DNA from: Babylonia areolata
Lineage: Eukaryota > Mollusca > Gastropoda > Neogastropoda > Buccinidae
DNA length: 64,000 bases
Direction of reading: 5' to 3'
NCBI RefSeq assembly: GCF_041734735.1
Contig: NC_134907.1
Location: 7,410,596-7,474,595 of the forward strand
Below the pieces are notes generated by a model. It worked only from the letters and a program-made list of their open reading frames with translations. It made no database searches and was not told where the DNA came from. Shown here in pieces: positions 1-10,460 of the stretch. A program made the position numbers and the translations under genes. How positions within the stretch are numbered: the stretch's first letter is position 1; the number at the start of each line of letters is the position of its first letter.

Positions 1-602
1 CAGTTATTTGCAGGAGCACACGTAATCGTACTCAGCCCACACAGTGTCTTGAATAATAATTTTTTTCCACAAGTCATTAAATCTCAAAGAAAAGAGAGGC
101 AAGGCCTTCAAGATTCACTTGTGATACACTGAAAAAAAAAAAATCCAAGCTTTTTATGTATTGTGTATAATTTCAAAATGTAATGTTTAAGATGAGAAAG
201 ATCAGCTTAAAGCGAATTAAGTCCCCTAGCATTAATTACAGAGTAATTTCCTTTTTCAAGTTAACTATCTGCACCAAAACGTTTGCAAAATAAATAAAAC
301 TTCCATGCTTAGCAAAAGAAGTTCCTGTTTGAACAAACAATGATAATAATGACTGCTCTTGTTGTTGGGTCAGAATATCAGATCAAAGTGCCAAGTTTAG
401 AGAATACAAAAAATATAGATATAACAGTAAATGCAGTTTGCATATAATTAGGCTTCATTTTTATTTTTTTGTACCCATCCCAGAGGTGCAATATTGTTTT
501 AAACAAGATGACTGGAAAGAACTGAATTTTTTCTATTTTTATGCCTAATTTGGTGTCAACTGACAAAGTATTTGCAGAGAAAATGTCAATGTTAAAGTTT
601 AC
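1..602. other. AT-rich sequence, nothing recognised
   Basis: This stretch is AT-rich with short poly-A and poly-T tracts. I see no coding sequence, RNA gene or repeat that I can name. The small open frames in it are short and end in the neighbouring microsatellite. Confidence 0.6.
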
Positions 603-606
603 CACG

Positions 607-615
607 GACACACAG

Positions 616-646
<31 letters not shown>
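607..646. repeat. (AC)n microsatellite
   Basis: A dinucleotide CA repeat of about 40 bp with a few GA interruptions. It gives rise to a spurious CVCVCV frame on the - strand. Confidence 0.95.
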
Positions 647-648
<2 letters not shown>

Positions 649-902
649 ACCGAACACCACCGGGTTAAAACATAGACTCACTTTGTTTACACAAGTGAGT
701 CAAAAATGGGTGTTACAGTCACTCACAGTATAAATCATTACTCGTTGTGCGTGTAAACACGGAAGTATAACGCAGAATCATCAGTCACGCTATTTATAAG
801 AACGACCAAGGGAAAATTCCCATGACTTCTTGGGACAATGTAAAACAATGTATGTAAACTTGGCAACTCGTGTTTCTGACGGTGTCGGTCATGAGTGCGT
901 TA

Positions 903-969
903 ATGTGTGTGTGTGTGTGTGTGTGTGTGACAGTGTGTGTGTGTGTTTGTGTGTCAGTGTGTGTGTGTG

Positions 970-1007
<38 letters not shown>

Positions 1008-1118
1008 GTGACAGTGTGTTTGTGTGTGTGTGTGTGTGTGACAGTGTGTTTGTGTTCGTGTGTCAGTGTGTGTGTGTGCGTGCGAGTATGTGTGTGTGTG
1101 CCGTGTGCCACGGTGTGT

Positions 1119-1162
<44 letters not shown>

Positions 1163-1177
1163 CGTGTGCCATGGTGT

Positions 1178-1222
<45 letters not shown>

Positions 1223-1241
1223 TGTGTGTGTGTGTGTGCGG
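903..1241. repeat. (TG)n compound microsatellite/minisatellite
   Basis: About 340 bp of alternating TG, broken by recurrent CAGTG and GCCGTGTGCCA islands. The GCCGTGTGCCA island occurs at about 1100 and 1161, so a unit of about 61 bp is superimposed on the dinucleotide repeat. Alternating purine-pyrimidine tracts of this length are known to adopt Z-DNA under supercoiling. It lies about 850 bp upstream of the probable transcription start. Confidence 0.95.
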
Positions 1242-1340
1242 GAGGAGGGATTTAAAAAAAAGAAAAATCATACATGAACACACTTCATAAAAAAAATAAA
1301 AACAAACCAAAAACAAAATCAGTAGCTGAAGCATTAACAT

Positions 1341-1560
1341 ACATATTTACTGAGTTGTTACAACGCGCTTGACAATGACGATGATGGTGAAGATAAGAAT
1401 CACGCTTGTACAGATTGATATAGATCTGCGATACATTTCAATGCCGAGAGAAATAAATGCACACATATATAGATCTGACAACAGATTGATGATGAAATGC
1501 ACGATCAGCTTCGGAAAATCCCACCATGTTCCCAAAATAAAACATACTCTTTCCACCCAC
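1341..1560. other. Non-repetitive flank upstream of the promoter
   Basis: Unique-looking sequence with no recognised gene. CpG becomes noticeably more frequent towards the right end, where the promoter-like region begins. Confidence 0.5.
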
Positions 1561-1626
1561 TGACGTAACCACCAAGTACCCACTACTGTGGTCGCGAATG
1601 TGTCATCATGAAACAATCATTCGACA

Positions 1627-1651
1627 TGATTGCCAAACGCCGGGGCAATCA
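1627..1651. other. Short inverted repeat in the promoter region
   Basis: TGATTGCC at 1627-1634 pairs perfectly with GGCAATCA at 1644-1651 across a 9-nt loop. The overlapping CAATCA/TGATTG just upstream gives an alternative 6-bp stem. It may be a dyad for a dimeric factor or may be chance. Confidence 0.4.
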
Positions 1652-2060
1652 TTTTTGTCAGGAACGAAACCAGTAACCCTAGACGGCAATTCAAGGGCGC
1701 AACGTTCTCTGCGGCCAGCCAGCACCAGACATCAACAATCTGTTTACAGCGTTCGCGCACGTAGTGCGTTGTCTCGCGTCGACCGACTAGTCTGGAAAAT
1801 TCCGGTTCATGTCGACAAGACCCGTCGACTCATTTCCATATGATATCACGTGCTTAATTTAGAAACGTGACGTTATTCTCTATATTTAGCGACTGCGCTT
1901 CGCGGACGGCGTTGCAACAGCTGTGGAAACTGCCTACGTCGGCACAACCTTCCCTCTCAGGGCCTCATACGTGCAGCCTACGTCAGATGAGAGCATCGCG
2001 CTGATTCGTCCAACGTTTTCATACGTTAGGCCACGTGGTGGGCGAGAGCGACAGAAAGTG

Positions 2061-2070
2061 AATAAAAAGG
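2061..2070 (+). promoter_or_regulatory. TATA-like box
   Basis: AATAAAAAGG at 2061-2070 resembles a TATA box and is followed at the usual 25-35 bp by candidate start positions around 2092-2100. No perfect initiator is visible, so the exact start is uncertain. Confidence 0.5.
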
Positions 2071-2094
2071 CAGAGCGCGTCCTGGCGTCAGGAG

Positions 2095-2227
2095 ACGGCT
2101 GAGAGCTACAGAGAGGCAAAGCGGTCCGATCGTCCCACCACCCTGAACTGACACGTCGCTGCTGTTGCTTCAGGGTGGTGGGGTTTAGATCCCGCTCGAT
2201 CCTGTTGTTGCGATACAAGCAGAGAAG
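2095..2227 (+). other. Probable non-coding first exon
   Basis: This segment sits between the TATA-like box and a near-perfect splice donor (AAG|GTGAGT, intron starting at 2228). It contains no ATG, so as a first exon it would be untranslated. It is GC-rich compared with the intron that follows and carries a 14-bp perfect hairpin. The start near 2095 is set only by distance from the TATA-like box. The downstream partner exon is probably at 5750. I do not recognise the gene. Confidence 0.55.
2134..2182 (+). promoter_or_regulatory. Strong stem-loop in the first exon
   Basis: The left arm CCCACCACCCTGAA (2134-2147) is perfectly complementary to TTCAGGGTGGTGGG (2169-2182), leaving a 21-nt loop. 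Two further G-U pairs can extend the base. The stem is GC-rich and would be stable in a 5' leader. It lacks the CAGUGN loop of an iron-responsive element, so it is not a ferritin-type IRE. Its role is unknown. Confidence 0.8.
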
Positions 2228-2233
2228 GTGAGT
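2228..2233 (+). promoter_or_regulatory. Splice donor of first exon
   Basis: GTGAGT preceded by AAG is a near-consensus 5' splice site, placed at the end of the CpG-rich block. It is the main sequence reason for assigning + strand transcription. Confidence 0.65.
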
Positions 2234-2758
2234 GAAGTTTCAAGCAGATCGGAATCTTGATTCGGCGTTTTCAACCGGTTTTCATCAGTTTTGAGTTGTA
2301 CGGTTTTAGTATGCAGAACTCTTGAGTTTTGAAATTCGGTGAGGAACAAGTGACCGAGTTTCGTGACGAAAGATCATAAACAGTTATCGCGGTTTTCCGT
2401 TGACTGGTTTTCGCAGTTTTATTTGTCACGTACCCAACAGAAATAACGCGATCTACAATCTCGTGTTTGTCATTTTAAAAGATAGTTCGACGAGCTGGAA
2501 TCAAGTTTTGTTTTCTATAAATTTTGTCCAGATTTGTGTTGGTGTTCTAATTAGTCAAGTTTAATTAGATCTGCTTATTGGGATACAAGAATAACAGGGA
2601 GTGTCTTCTTCAGTGTTAAAACCCTTTGTAGAACATTCTCGTCTCGCAGAAAAGGGAAATATTGATTGCAGATGGTCGTAATTCTGGAAAACAATTACGT
2701 CACCAAAGTGTGTCTGCTGTTGGTGGGTTACTCATTTACATATTTGCTGCGTGCAGCT

Positions 2759-2772
2759 GCATGACGTCATGC
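2759..2772. promoter_or_regulatory. CRE palindrome
   Basis: GCATGACGTCATGC is a 14-bp perfect palindrome centred on the full cAMP-response element TGACGTCA. A related TTACGTCA lies 64 bp upstream. CREB/ATF-family bZIP dimers are known to bind this octamer. Binding here is inferred. Confidence 0.65.
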
Positions 2773-3769
2773 GTTTTTTTTTTTTTTTCGCCGCCACTCC
2801 TTTCGGCGCCCAGCCACTCCTTTCAGCGTTGTCACGAACATTTTTTGTTTTGTTATGTTTTTCTCTCCTATATTGAGACCGTAGTTAATACAAAATATGT
2901 TATGGATTTCATTTGAGGCCTCTACGTTATTTTTTGTAGTGTCTCCAGCAATTCAGAACTTGACACAAGATGAATTATAGAGTGACTTTCCATTGTTCTC
3001 CCACCCCACCCCCATATGGATGGACATTCAACACATTCAGTTGGCCAGTTTTCAACTCTGCTTTTGGATAAAACATAATTCCTCGTTTGGATAAATAATC
3101 CTGGACAACATTTTCACTTGATTGTTTGATTCTTCTGTTGAATCTGACCATGGGATGATGCCAAATAACTATGATTCTGGTTTTCAATTTGGTTTTCAAA
3201 GTTGGAGCAATGTTTTTTGGGTTTTTTTATATTGGATATAAACATGCATCGGTGTCAGTTATGTTCTGCTGCACACGATTTAAGAGGTATTTCTTTGATG
3301 GTTTTAGCAGTTAGAGGTCAACATTAACTTGAACGTATAGATACTCATACTGACACACCACTGATAAATGCATGCTTGCTTGCTCAGTCACACAAAAGAC
3401 ATACACAGAAACACTTGTCAGATATATCCTCCCTCTCTTTGTGTGCTCATACACACTCCTCTTTCTGAATAGTCGCTGAGTTGCGCTCATACACTGACGC
3501 ACAGTGTACATCTGCATGTACACACACGCACACATACTGACATGTATATGCTTACACCATACACATTCAGACCCATCTGCAGGCTGTGTCTGCTGCACAA
3601 TCATCCTTAATCTGCCATAATATCTTCTTTTTTTTCTTTAAAAAAAACAAACACCTAATTTAGATGTGTACTTTGTAGTCAATAATCTATAGAAGAGCAA
3701 ATAAGTCTTGAGTGATTTAATATGGTTTGAAAACCATTTATGAAACTTGTTCGAACTTGCATGTGGCTT

Positions 3770-3784
3770 TTTTTCTTCTTTTTT

Positions 3785-3826
<42 letters not shown>
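3770..3826. repeat. Poly-T tract
   Basis: Almost uninterrupted T for about 55 bp. No flanking duplication or SINE body is recognisable. Confidence 0.95.
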
Positions 3827-3831
<5 letters not shown>

Positions 3832-5749
3832 CCTTTACACTGTTTATAGCAGTGTAGATGTGGTTTCAAGTCTTGAAAACATCTTTCTGGTTTAAGTATG
3901 GTAAGGTAAGACTGCCAACTGCCTTGTTAGAAAACTGTTTATAGCAGTGCAATTTTTATAGGATTACAGCCCCCCCCCCCCAAAAAAAAAAAGAAATTAA
4001 GCATGTGGACAGGTTGATGAACAATGCAATTTTCAATAGTGTAGATAAATATTTGGGAGTGTGTGCATGTTAAAAGTGAGTCTATGTTATCACTTTTGAT
4101 CATTGGGCAGACTTTTAATATTCATGAAGGGCATTGTCTGTTAACTTTGCGTTGTAGATATTGTACATATCCCTGTCAGATTGACTTTGTAGTAGGTCAC
4201 AGACAAAAACTGGACATGGCAGTTAAAGTTAACATGCATTAGGCATTTTATGCATTAAAGTTTCACAAAATTTCTTTGATAATAACAAAATTTCTCTGTG
4301 ATATGATGTGCATGGTCTGTAGCTGTTTTGTAATAGATTTTCATTTTGACAATTTGAGGAAAAAACAACCCCAAAATATCATTTTCGGTCCACTAATGTC
4401 CATCCTCAGTGTTAATGAATTAATTCCTTCGTGAAACAATTTAATTTTTACAGTGGGACAGAAGTCTTCAGATTTCTATTCTAAGATAGGTGTTACAGTT
4501 TTACTGCAAATTTTGAATCAGCTTTGATTGGAACAGTCGATACCAATGCCAGTAAACTTTTCATTTGCCCATGAAAAGGAAAAAACCTCTGTCAGCCAGT
4601 ATTTGATGCAAGTTATGTTGTGGCATTACCACAGTTTTAAATCAAAGCATTTGAGAGTATTGAACCTAATTCCATGACACTCTACATACTCAGTAGCTGG
4701 GATAAGCAAGAGTAAACTTCTGTGCCATTGTATGCATACCAGTCTAGCAGTTGGTTGGTTGACATGACATTTCAAAAGTTTCAGATTGGTTTTTGTTTTA
4801 TGGTTTGATGGCCATCATCCTGGGTCAGCCTAGTCTTTCACTGGTTGACATACCTAAGTTGCGATTTGATTTTTTAATATTTATTTTAAAAGGTTTTCTT
4901 AGAATTTTTTTTTTTATGGTTGATATACCACAATTGCTACTTGTCTAGCAAATCATGAAATGTTAAACGGGCAGAACGAGCCTGGGTGTCAGTGCTTATA
5001 TTCAGTATTTGTAATGTGAAAGGTGGGACTCTTTGGGAGGTAGTATTGCTAAAATGGCACAAAAGAGTTTAGCAAAAGAGGAAGGAGAAAAAAAAAAAAG
5101 CTGTCGTACAGAGTAAAATGTTCACAACCTTGGAAACGCTATTTGAAACAACAAAAACTTTGCACACCCCCATTAAAAAAAAGTGTAAAAGAAGAAAGAA
5201 AAAAATTGAGTGTAAATGAAGAAAGAAAAAAATTGATTGCCATAAAATTCTGGACAAATTATTCTAATTAAATAAAATAAGCTGAGGCACTATCGGAGTT
5301 AGATATTTTGTTGTTGTCTTGTGAGTAATCTAGTCTCTGCTTTACTCGTTCTCTGTGCAAGGTATGTAATCACCGGGTCTTGGTTGCTTTCAAGCGAGTC
5401 TGTGTGATCACCGGTTTGTTTCATTTTATATGTAAATTGAGACGACTGTTTTTCTTTGCTCATGCACACAAGCCTTGAAAGTGTAGCCTCTAAATGAGTA
5501 AGCAACTATAGACCTAGTACTGTTACAAGTGCTGTTTTGCTGCCAGTTTCTAAGTTATGTTGGTTTTAATTTGCTTCCATACTTTTTTTTATTTTATTAT
5601 TATTTTTTTTTAAAAATAATTTGTTTGCAATGGGTCCTCGCAGTTATAAAGATTTACAGGGGAGAAATATGTGTAACATTACGTATGTTTTTGTATTGCT
5701 TTTCAGGACAAAGCATTTATGAACTTTTTTTTGTCTGTCTTTTTCACAG

Positions 5750-5960
5750 AAATACTTGGATGATCGGCCCAAATCCTCAGAGAGCTAGGAAGGGTTAAAT
5801 TGCATTTAAACCCTCGCTTGCCAGACATGCGCTATTCCATCCGTGCCCTTGGGTTCTGTCTGTCCTGGTTTCTCCAGTCCCTAACTTCATCCCGAGTTCC
5901 ATCAGGCTGTAGGTTTCAGCAGCGCCAGGAGCCGATCATCTTAAAGAGGTTTTGAGGATG
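5750..5960 (+). other. Candidate second exon
   Basis: The acceptor CTGTCTTTTTCACAG ends at 5749 after a long pyrimidine tract. A weaker one ends at 5706. The segment that follows is richer in C than its surroundings and carries CTGTCTGTCCTGG, the motif seen again in the exon-like modules from 13.2 kb on. The 3' end is uncertain, because no strong GTAAGT or GTGAGT donor is present before 6000. Confidence 0.4.
5827..5955 (+). CDS. Possible 42-residue small open reading frame, unrecognised
   Basis: The first ATG after the candidate acceptor at 5749 opens a frame of 42 codons ending in TGA. The peptide starts MRYSIRALGFCLSWFLQSL, a basic start followed by a short hydrophobic stretch, which could pass for a weak signal or membrane segment. 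No family is recognised. If the exon is spliced before the stop, the real product would differ. A 42-codon frame also arises easily by chance, so I give it low weight. Confidence 0.15.
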   Translation: MRYSIRALGFCLSWFLQSLTSSRVPSGCRFQQRQEPIILKRF

Positions 5961-5967
5961 TCGGGAT

Positions 5968-6012
5968 TTGTCGATACTGGCTTTGCAAGTCTACCGGCTT
6001 TGCAAGTCTTCC
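5968..6012. repeat. Short tandem duplication
   Basis: The phrase GGCTTTGCAAGTCT occurs twice about 20 bp apart, separated by ACCGG. Confidence 0.7.
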
Positions 6013-6129
6013 TTGAGAAAGCATGGTTAAGACTTGAATTCTGGACTGAAGATGCTTGATATTAGATTCAGAGGACTGACCAAAATTGAGATGTTGATGA
6101 TGCACCCACCCCTAAAAAAGAATGGCTGA

Positions 6130-6320
6130 GGGGAAAAGAAAAAAAAAAAAAAAAAAGAGAGAAAAAAAAAAGGAGGAAAAAAAGAGAGAAAAGTGATTTA
6201 GAAAAAGAAGGAAAGAAGGAAAATTACAGAGAAAAAAAGATTAAAAAAAAAAAAAAAGACAGTTAAAAAAAAAAAAAAAAAAAAAAAAAGGAAAAAAAAA
6301 AGAGGAAAAAAATCAAGAGA
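6130..6320. repeat. Poly-A / purine-rich tract
   Basis: About 190 bp of almost pure A and G, with A-runs of up to about 24. It may be an old poly-A tail or an expanded simple repeat. The F-rich frames on the - strand across it are compositional. Confidence 0.9.
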
Positions 6321-7985
6321 GCTGTCACAAATGTATGGGTGCAAAACCTTGACAAAGAAGAGATGAACAGGGAAGAAGAAAAAACACACACTAGAAAACA
6401 AAACAAACACCCATACACTCGCACACAAAAATCAGTATCGGAACACTCGAGAAAGATAGATCCTGATCTGATGGTTAACACATGAAGAATGAAATAATGT
6501 ACTGACTTGTAGAATTGTATATACGTAAATACTGAACAAACCTGAACCTTGGAAGTCTTTAAGAAATGTAACCCAGTTTGCGCGATTTTGAATGTGGAAT
6601 CGAGTTGTGTTCAAATGATGAGGCGCTCGTTGCTCTGCGGTGGTTGGTGTTTTTTTTGTTATTGTGAAAAGTTGCATCATGGATTATGAAATTTGGGAAG
6701 GGGAAATACTCCTATCTGTATAACCTTAAACATCCTTGGTTGCTTTGCCAATTCCAATTCCAACTCCAGTTTATATATCATTTACTGATATATATTATGT
6801 GTTTTGAATAGTATGAAGAAGAAGAAACACCAATTTCAGGTTGACTTTGAAATGAAAAAATCTCTTAAAGAAATTATTACAGTTTACGAGATGTTTGTAA
6901 TTTGTTAGTCAGCAAACATCCCTCTCCCCCCCCCCCCACCCCCCTCTTTCACAGAAAATGTTCAAAATTCCATTGCATTCATCTCCAGTTTTGAAACATA
7001 TATTTTGTTTGCATACGAGTTTTGAAATATCTTCATTGATAGTTCTGTGGTAAACAGCAAAAGAAAAAATTGCCCATGAATCAGATGTCATTTGTTTATT
7101 CTGCATTCAGTCCGGCTTGTTCAATTTCACATGAAAAAATAACATTGCCTGTTATACAGGCATTAAAAGGAAAAATGAAATGTCCGTTTGGTCTATTTTA
7201 CCCATGGATGGAATTTTTTTTGCCAGATGTTTATTCTATTTGCAATTAAGTATTTCTCCTAGTCATAAAAATTGAAATATATTCTTTTTTGATCTGTGTA
7301 CCATTGAATGGTATTTCCTGTTAAACACTGCTTGCAGTGTGTACAAAAGCTGTGAAAAATATGTTTAAAGATTCAGCTGCAAGAGAAATACCTATGTATG
7401 TATGTTATAGACATGAAATGTCTGCATTGGTGGAAGCGATTGTTGACAACACTGTATTTGAATGATCTTATATTGTTTGTTTACGTCTCTCTAAAATTCC
7501 AATATCACCACTTTGTCCCTTTGTTTTAAGAAATTATATCATAAAAAGTGTTTTGCATGAATCGTGACAAACGGGCATGAAACGAGATCTAATGCCAAGA
7601 GTTAGCAAAGACTAAAACGTGGGGTAAAATGAAACGCTTGTACATCATCTAACTTTAAAACTGTCTATTTGGTATCATTTACTCGTGAATCTATTGAGGA
7701 TAAAATCTCAATTTCTGACTGTTCCGAGACCATGTATAATTCAAATTTGATCAGAGTTATGAAAAGAACTGTTGGTTTGCAAACAAAATGAGGGAACGGA
7801 AAATGAAGCGATTGATTGATCAGTTGACAGTGTGTGGTGGAGTGGTGTAATACTTGCATACTTGTGTGGCATTTTGTGTGCTGTGAGGCTTTTTTTTTTT
7901 TTCGTATATGTTTAAAAGTGAAGCCTTTATAATCAGGCACACACAATCATTGGACATTATTTGGAAAAAAAACAACCTCAGTTTT
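6321..7985. other. AT-rich sequence, nothing recognised
   Basis: Apart from a short C-run near 6917 and scattered T-runs, I see no repeat, RNA gene or credible coding region here. It is compatible with intron or intergenic DNA. Confidence 0.5.
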
Positions 7986-8031
7986 CTTTTTTTTTTCTTT
8001 TTTTTCTTTTTTTCTTTTTTTTCTTTTTTTT
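7986..8031. repeat. Poly-T with regular C interruptions
   Basis: T-runs separated by single C bases, forming a (T7-8C)n simple repeat. It marks the left edge of the G-rich, C-poor tract. Confidence 0.9.
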
Positions 8032-8990
8032 AAGAGTTGGTGCGATGGAGAATTTGCCCTGTGCATGGAATGTTAGGAAGCAGTAGTCAGTGGAATGTCT
8101 AAATGAAGAATTCAGCAGAAAGGAGAGTCCGTGGGAGTAAAGAGTGGGGTATTTAATCGTGGAAGGTGAATGTTGGAAGATTGTAAGTGGATGAGTGCTC
8201 AAGTGAAGATGAAGAAAGTTGCTGGAAAGAGTGAGATTTCTCGAGCTGAAAGTTCGCCGAGTCAAGTAAAGAGGAAAGTTTGTCACAAGTTCGTGAAAGG
8301 AGCCTCAGAATAGTTGCATGGCGAAAGATTACATGGTGGGCAAAAGATGTTTTGAGGAGAAAGTGATGAAAGATGTCATTTGCTGAGAGATGGTTATCCG
8401 AAGTGTGTGAATGGCACCTGTCCCAAGTGATGCAAGACAGTTGGTGGGTGACAGTGGCAAGTTGTCCTGAATGGAGAAAGTTGTCCCAAGTTGAGAGATT
8501 GGTCATGAATGGAGAGTTGTCCCAAGCGGAGAGAGGAATGGTGAAAGTTGTTCTAGAGTGGAGTGAGTTGTCCAGAATGGAGAGTTGTTGAGTGGACGGA
8601 GTTGTCCTGAGTGGAGAAAGAAGTGAGAGTTGTCACTTGTGGAGAGATGAGTGGTGAAGAATGGTGAGAATTACCCTGAATAATAGAATTTGAGTGCTGT
8701 TATGAGTGGTGAGGGTTGTTGCAAGTGGCGAGAGTTTGCGCAAGTGGCGAGTTGTCCTTGACCATCCCCTTGTTCAGAATAGCTTCGAGGGGGGAGGGGA
8801 AGCTGCCCTGAGATGCAAGGTGTATGGAAAGAGATGAGAGTTGTCCAGAAAGGTGAGAGCTGTGTTGGATGAGTGCAGGGTGGAAGGTTTTGAGAGGGAT
8901 GAAGAAAAGTTTGAAAGTTGTCCCAAACAGGGAATGGGTAAAGTTGTTCCCGGTGTAGTGATTGTGTTTGGAAGATTTTCTGTGACATTT
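8032..8990. repeat. Degenerate G-rich minisatellite (GAGTTGTCC...GGAGA)
   Basis: The words GAGTTGTCC and GAATGGAGA or GAGTGGAGA recur about every 25-35 bp, clearest at 8455-8640 and again around 8830-8935. The + strand is strongly enriched in G and poor in C. Units are too diverged to give a firm consensus. The C-poor composition removes stop codons on the - strand and gives spurious frames there. Confidence 0.7.
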
Positions 8991-9315
8991 GGTGTGTGTT
9001 ATGTGATGGTCCCTTGTGTCAGAAGAGTTTAAGCATGGAAAACTCACATGAAAATTATAAGCTTGTCGTTTTTTCTGAATGTAAATGGGTTTTTTTTGCA
9101 ACTAGAATGTTGGTTGGCAAATTTGTACTTCAGAAATATTTTCACGCACTTATAACTTTTCATTTTTATCTCCATGAAGGAAAATTGAACAATGTTACTG
9201 TAGAAGTGAAAGTGCCCCGCCCATAGCTAAAAAGCATCAACTTTCTAGACCCCAAATTCTCTTTTATATCAAGAATAGTGGCAAAGATATGAAGTAGCAT
9301 AGAAAACATGTCACA

Positions 9316-9399
9316 TATTATGTCATGTTAGAAGTGCTGGAAAGTCTTGAGTGTATATATTATGTCATGTTGGAAGTGCTGGAAAGTCTTGAGTGTATA
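9316..9399. repeat. 42-bp tandem duplication
   Basis: Two adjacent copies (9316-9357 and 9358-9399), each containing GTGCTGGAAAGTCTTGAGTG. They differ at a single base. Confidence 0.95.
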
Positions 9400-9599
9400 T
9401 GTGTATGATGTGGTGTGTTCATTATGCAAATTGAATGATATAACTGGTGACCCCAGACAGAACCTGTTGCTGGAGAGAATGTGGTGGGTCTTAGTTGTGA
9501 AATTGCCATGAATGTAATGTTTGTTGGAACAGTGGGGATGTGACCATGACTTGTGAGAAATGTTTGTCCTTTGAGGATACCATATTAAATTCAAAGACA

Positions 9600-10460
9600 G
9601 AAAGAGAAAGTCTGAGACACCTGGTGACTGGAGGTCGATTGTGGTTGGGAGTCTGCCTTTAATGAGTGGTGATCTGCCTGTCGAGTGTGGAGAGTTGCTG
9701 GAATGTATTTCATCTTGTTGTGACTCGGTTGAATGTGAATTGCTTTTAGAGTGGAGTTTTCTTGTCTGCTTGAACTGAATGATGCAACTCTTAATGTGTT
9801 GACTGAAGTACAGCGATGCAAGTCTGCCTGAAGAGTGGTGGGGATGTGTGGAGTTCGCTGTGTTGACTGCTGCAGTTTGCAAGACTGATGGAGACTGAGT
9901 GACTTGCAGTGTTGTCTTGTGGCATCTAGTGTCGGCATTGTGACCAAGGGGAGCAAACTGAAGTTGTGTGTATGTAGTAGGTGACTGATCTGTGGAGTTT
10001 GCTGTGACTGAGAGTCTGCCTGGTGACTGGAGTCTGCGTGTAGAGACTGTCGATGCAGTTGAGTGACTGAAAGGGAGTCTGTGGAGACTGTCGATGCAGT
10101 GAGAGTAACTGAAAGGAGTCTGCAGATAGAGACTATCAGTAAGATGGGAGTGAGTGAAAACAAGTCTTATTTGTGGTGACTGGAGTCTGCTTGTGAGGAC
10201 AGTTGTTAGGGGAGCGAAGCAAGAAAATGTGATTGGGATGATGTGCTGAACTGGTGAGAACTGAAGGGTGACTGGAGTCTGCCTGGCGACTGGACTGGAA
10301 GTCTGTGGTGACTGGAGAGAGCATGTGGTGACTGCAGTCTGAGGTGACCAGTGTGTTTTGACTGGAGTCTGCTTGTGCCAAGGTGTGTGGTCTGCTTGTG
10401 GTGGCCAAGTTTTGTGACTTGAGACTGAGGAATTTGTCAAAGACAATGTTGGAAGTGTGC
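9600..10460. repeat. Degenerate G/T-rich minisatellite (GACTGGAGTCTGC)
   Basis: GACTGGAGTCTGC and close variants recur many times, for example at about 10023, 10178, 10271 and 10360, with GAGACTGTCGATGCAGT at about 10041 and 10085. The core GACTGGAGTC is itself an interrupted palindrome (GACT..AGTC). The few-TCA/TTA/CTA composition produces a long - strand frame (9328-10446). A second - strand frame is open over half of it, so I do not call it a gene. Confidence 0.75.

Larger units (their letters stand above)
1561..2094 (+). promoter_or_regulatory. CpG-rich promoter-like region with ACGT-core cluster
   Basis: This is the most CpG-rich part of the left arm. ACGT cores start at 1563, 1759, 1848, 1865, 1870, 1936, 1969, 1980, 2013, 2023 and 2033. 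They include TGACGTAA (1561) and TGACGTTA (1868), which resemble CRE/ATF sites, CACGTG E-boxes (1847, 2032) and ACGTGC as in hypoxia-response elements (1848, 1969). Three GTCGAC palindromes lie at 1778, 1811 and 1824. A TATA-like box and a splice donor follow downstream on the + strand. I infer a + strand promoter. Which factor binds cannot be told from sequence alone. Confidence 0.65.
2228..5749 (+). other. Probable first intron
   Basis: About 3.5 kb of AT-rich sequence between the donor at 2228 and the pyrimidine-rich acceptor ending at 5749. It holds a TTACGTCA site (2695), a full CRE palindrome (2759-2772), a poly-T tract (about 3770-3826), a C12/A11 run (about 3970-3992) and no recognisable gene. 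CRE-type sites just inside the first intron continue the cluster seen upstream. Confidence 0.5.

Noticed and set aside
794-1340. Frames rich in TH or CV over the (TG)n tract
   Set aside because: Dinucleotide repeats are open in most frames on both strands.
2134-2182. First-exon hairpin as an iron-responsive element
   Set aside because: The loop lacks CAGUGN and the bulged C at the required distance.
9328-10446. 372-codon open frame on the - strand
   Set aside because: It lies in a C-poor minisatellite. A second - strand frame (9591-10163) is open over the same DNA, the product is low-complexity S/T/H/P-rich, and no family is recognisable.
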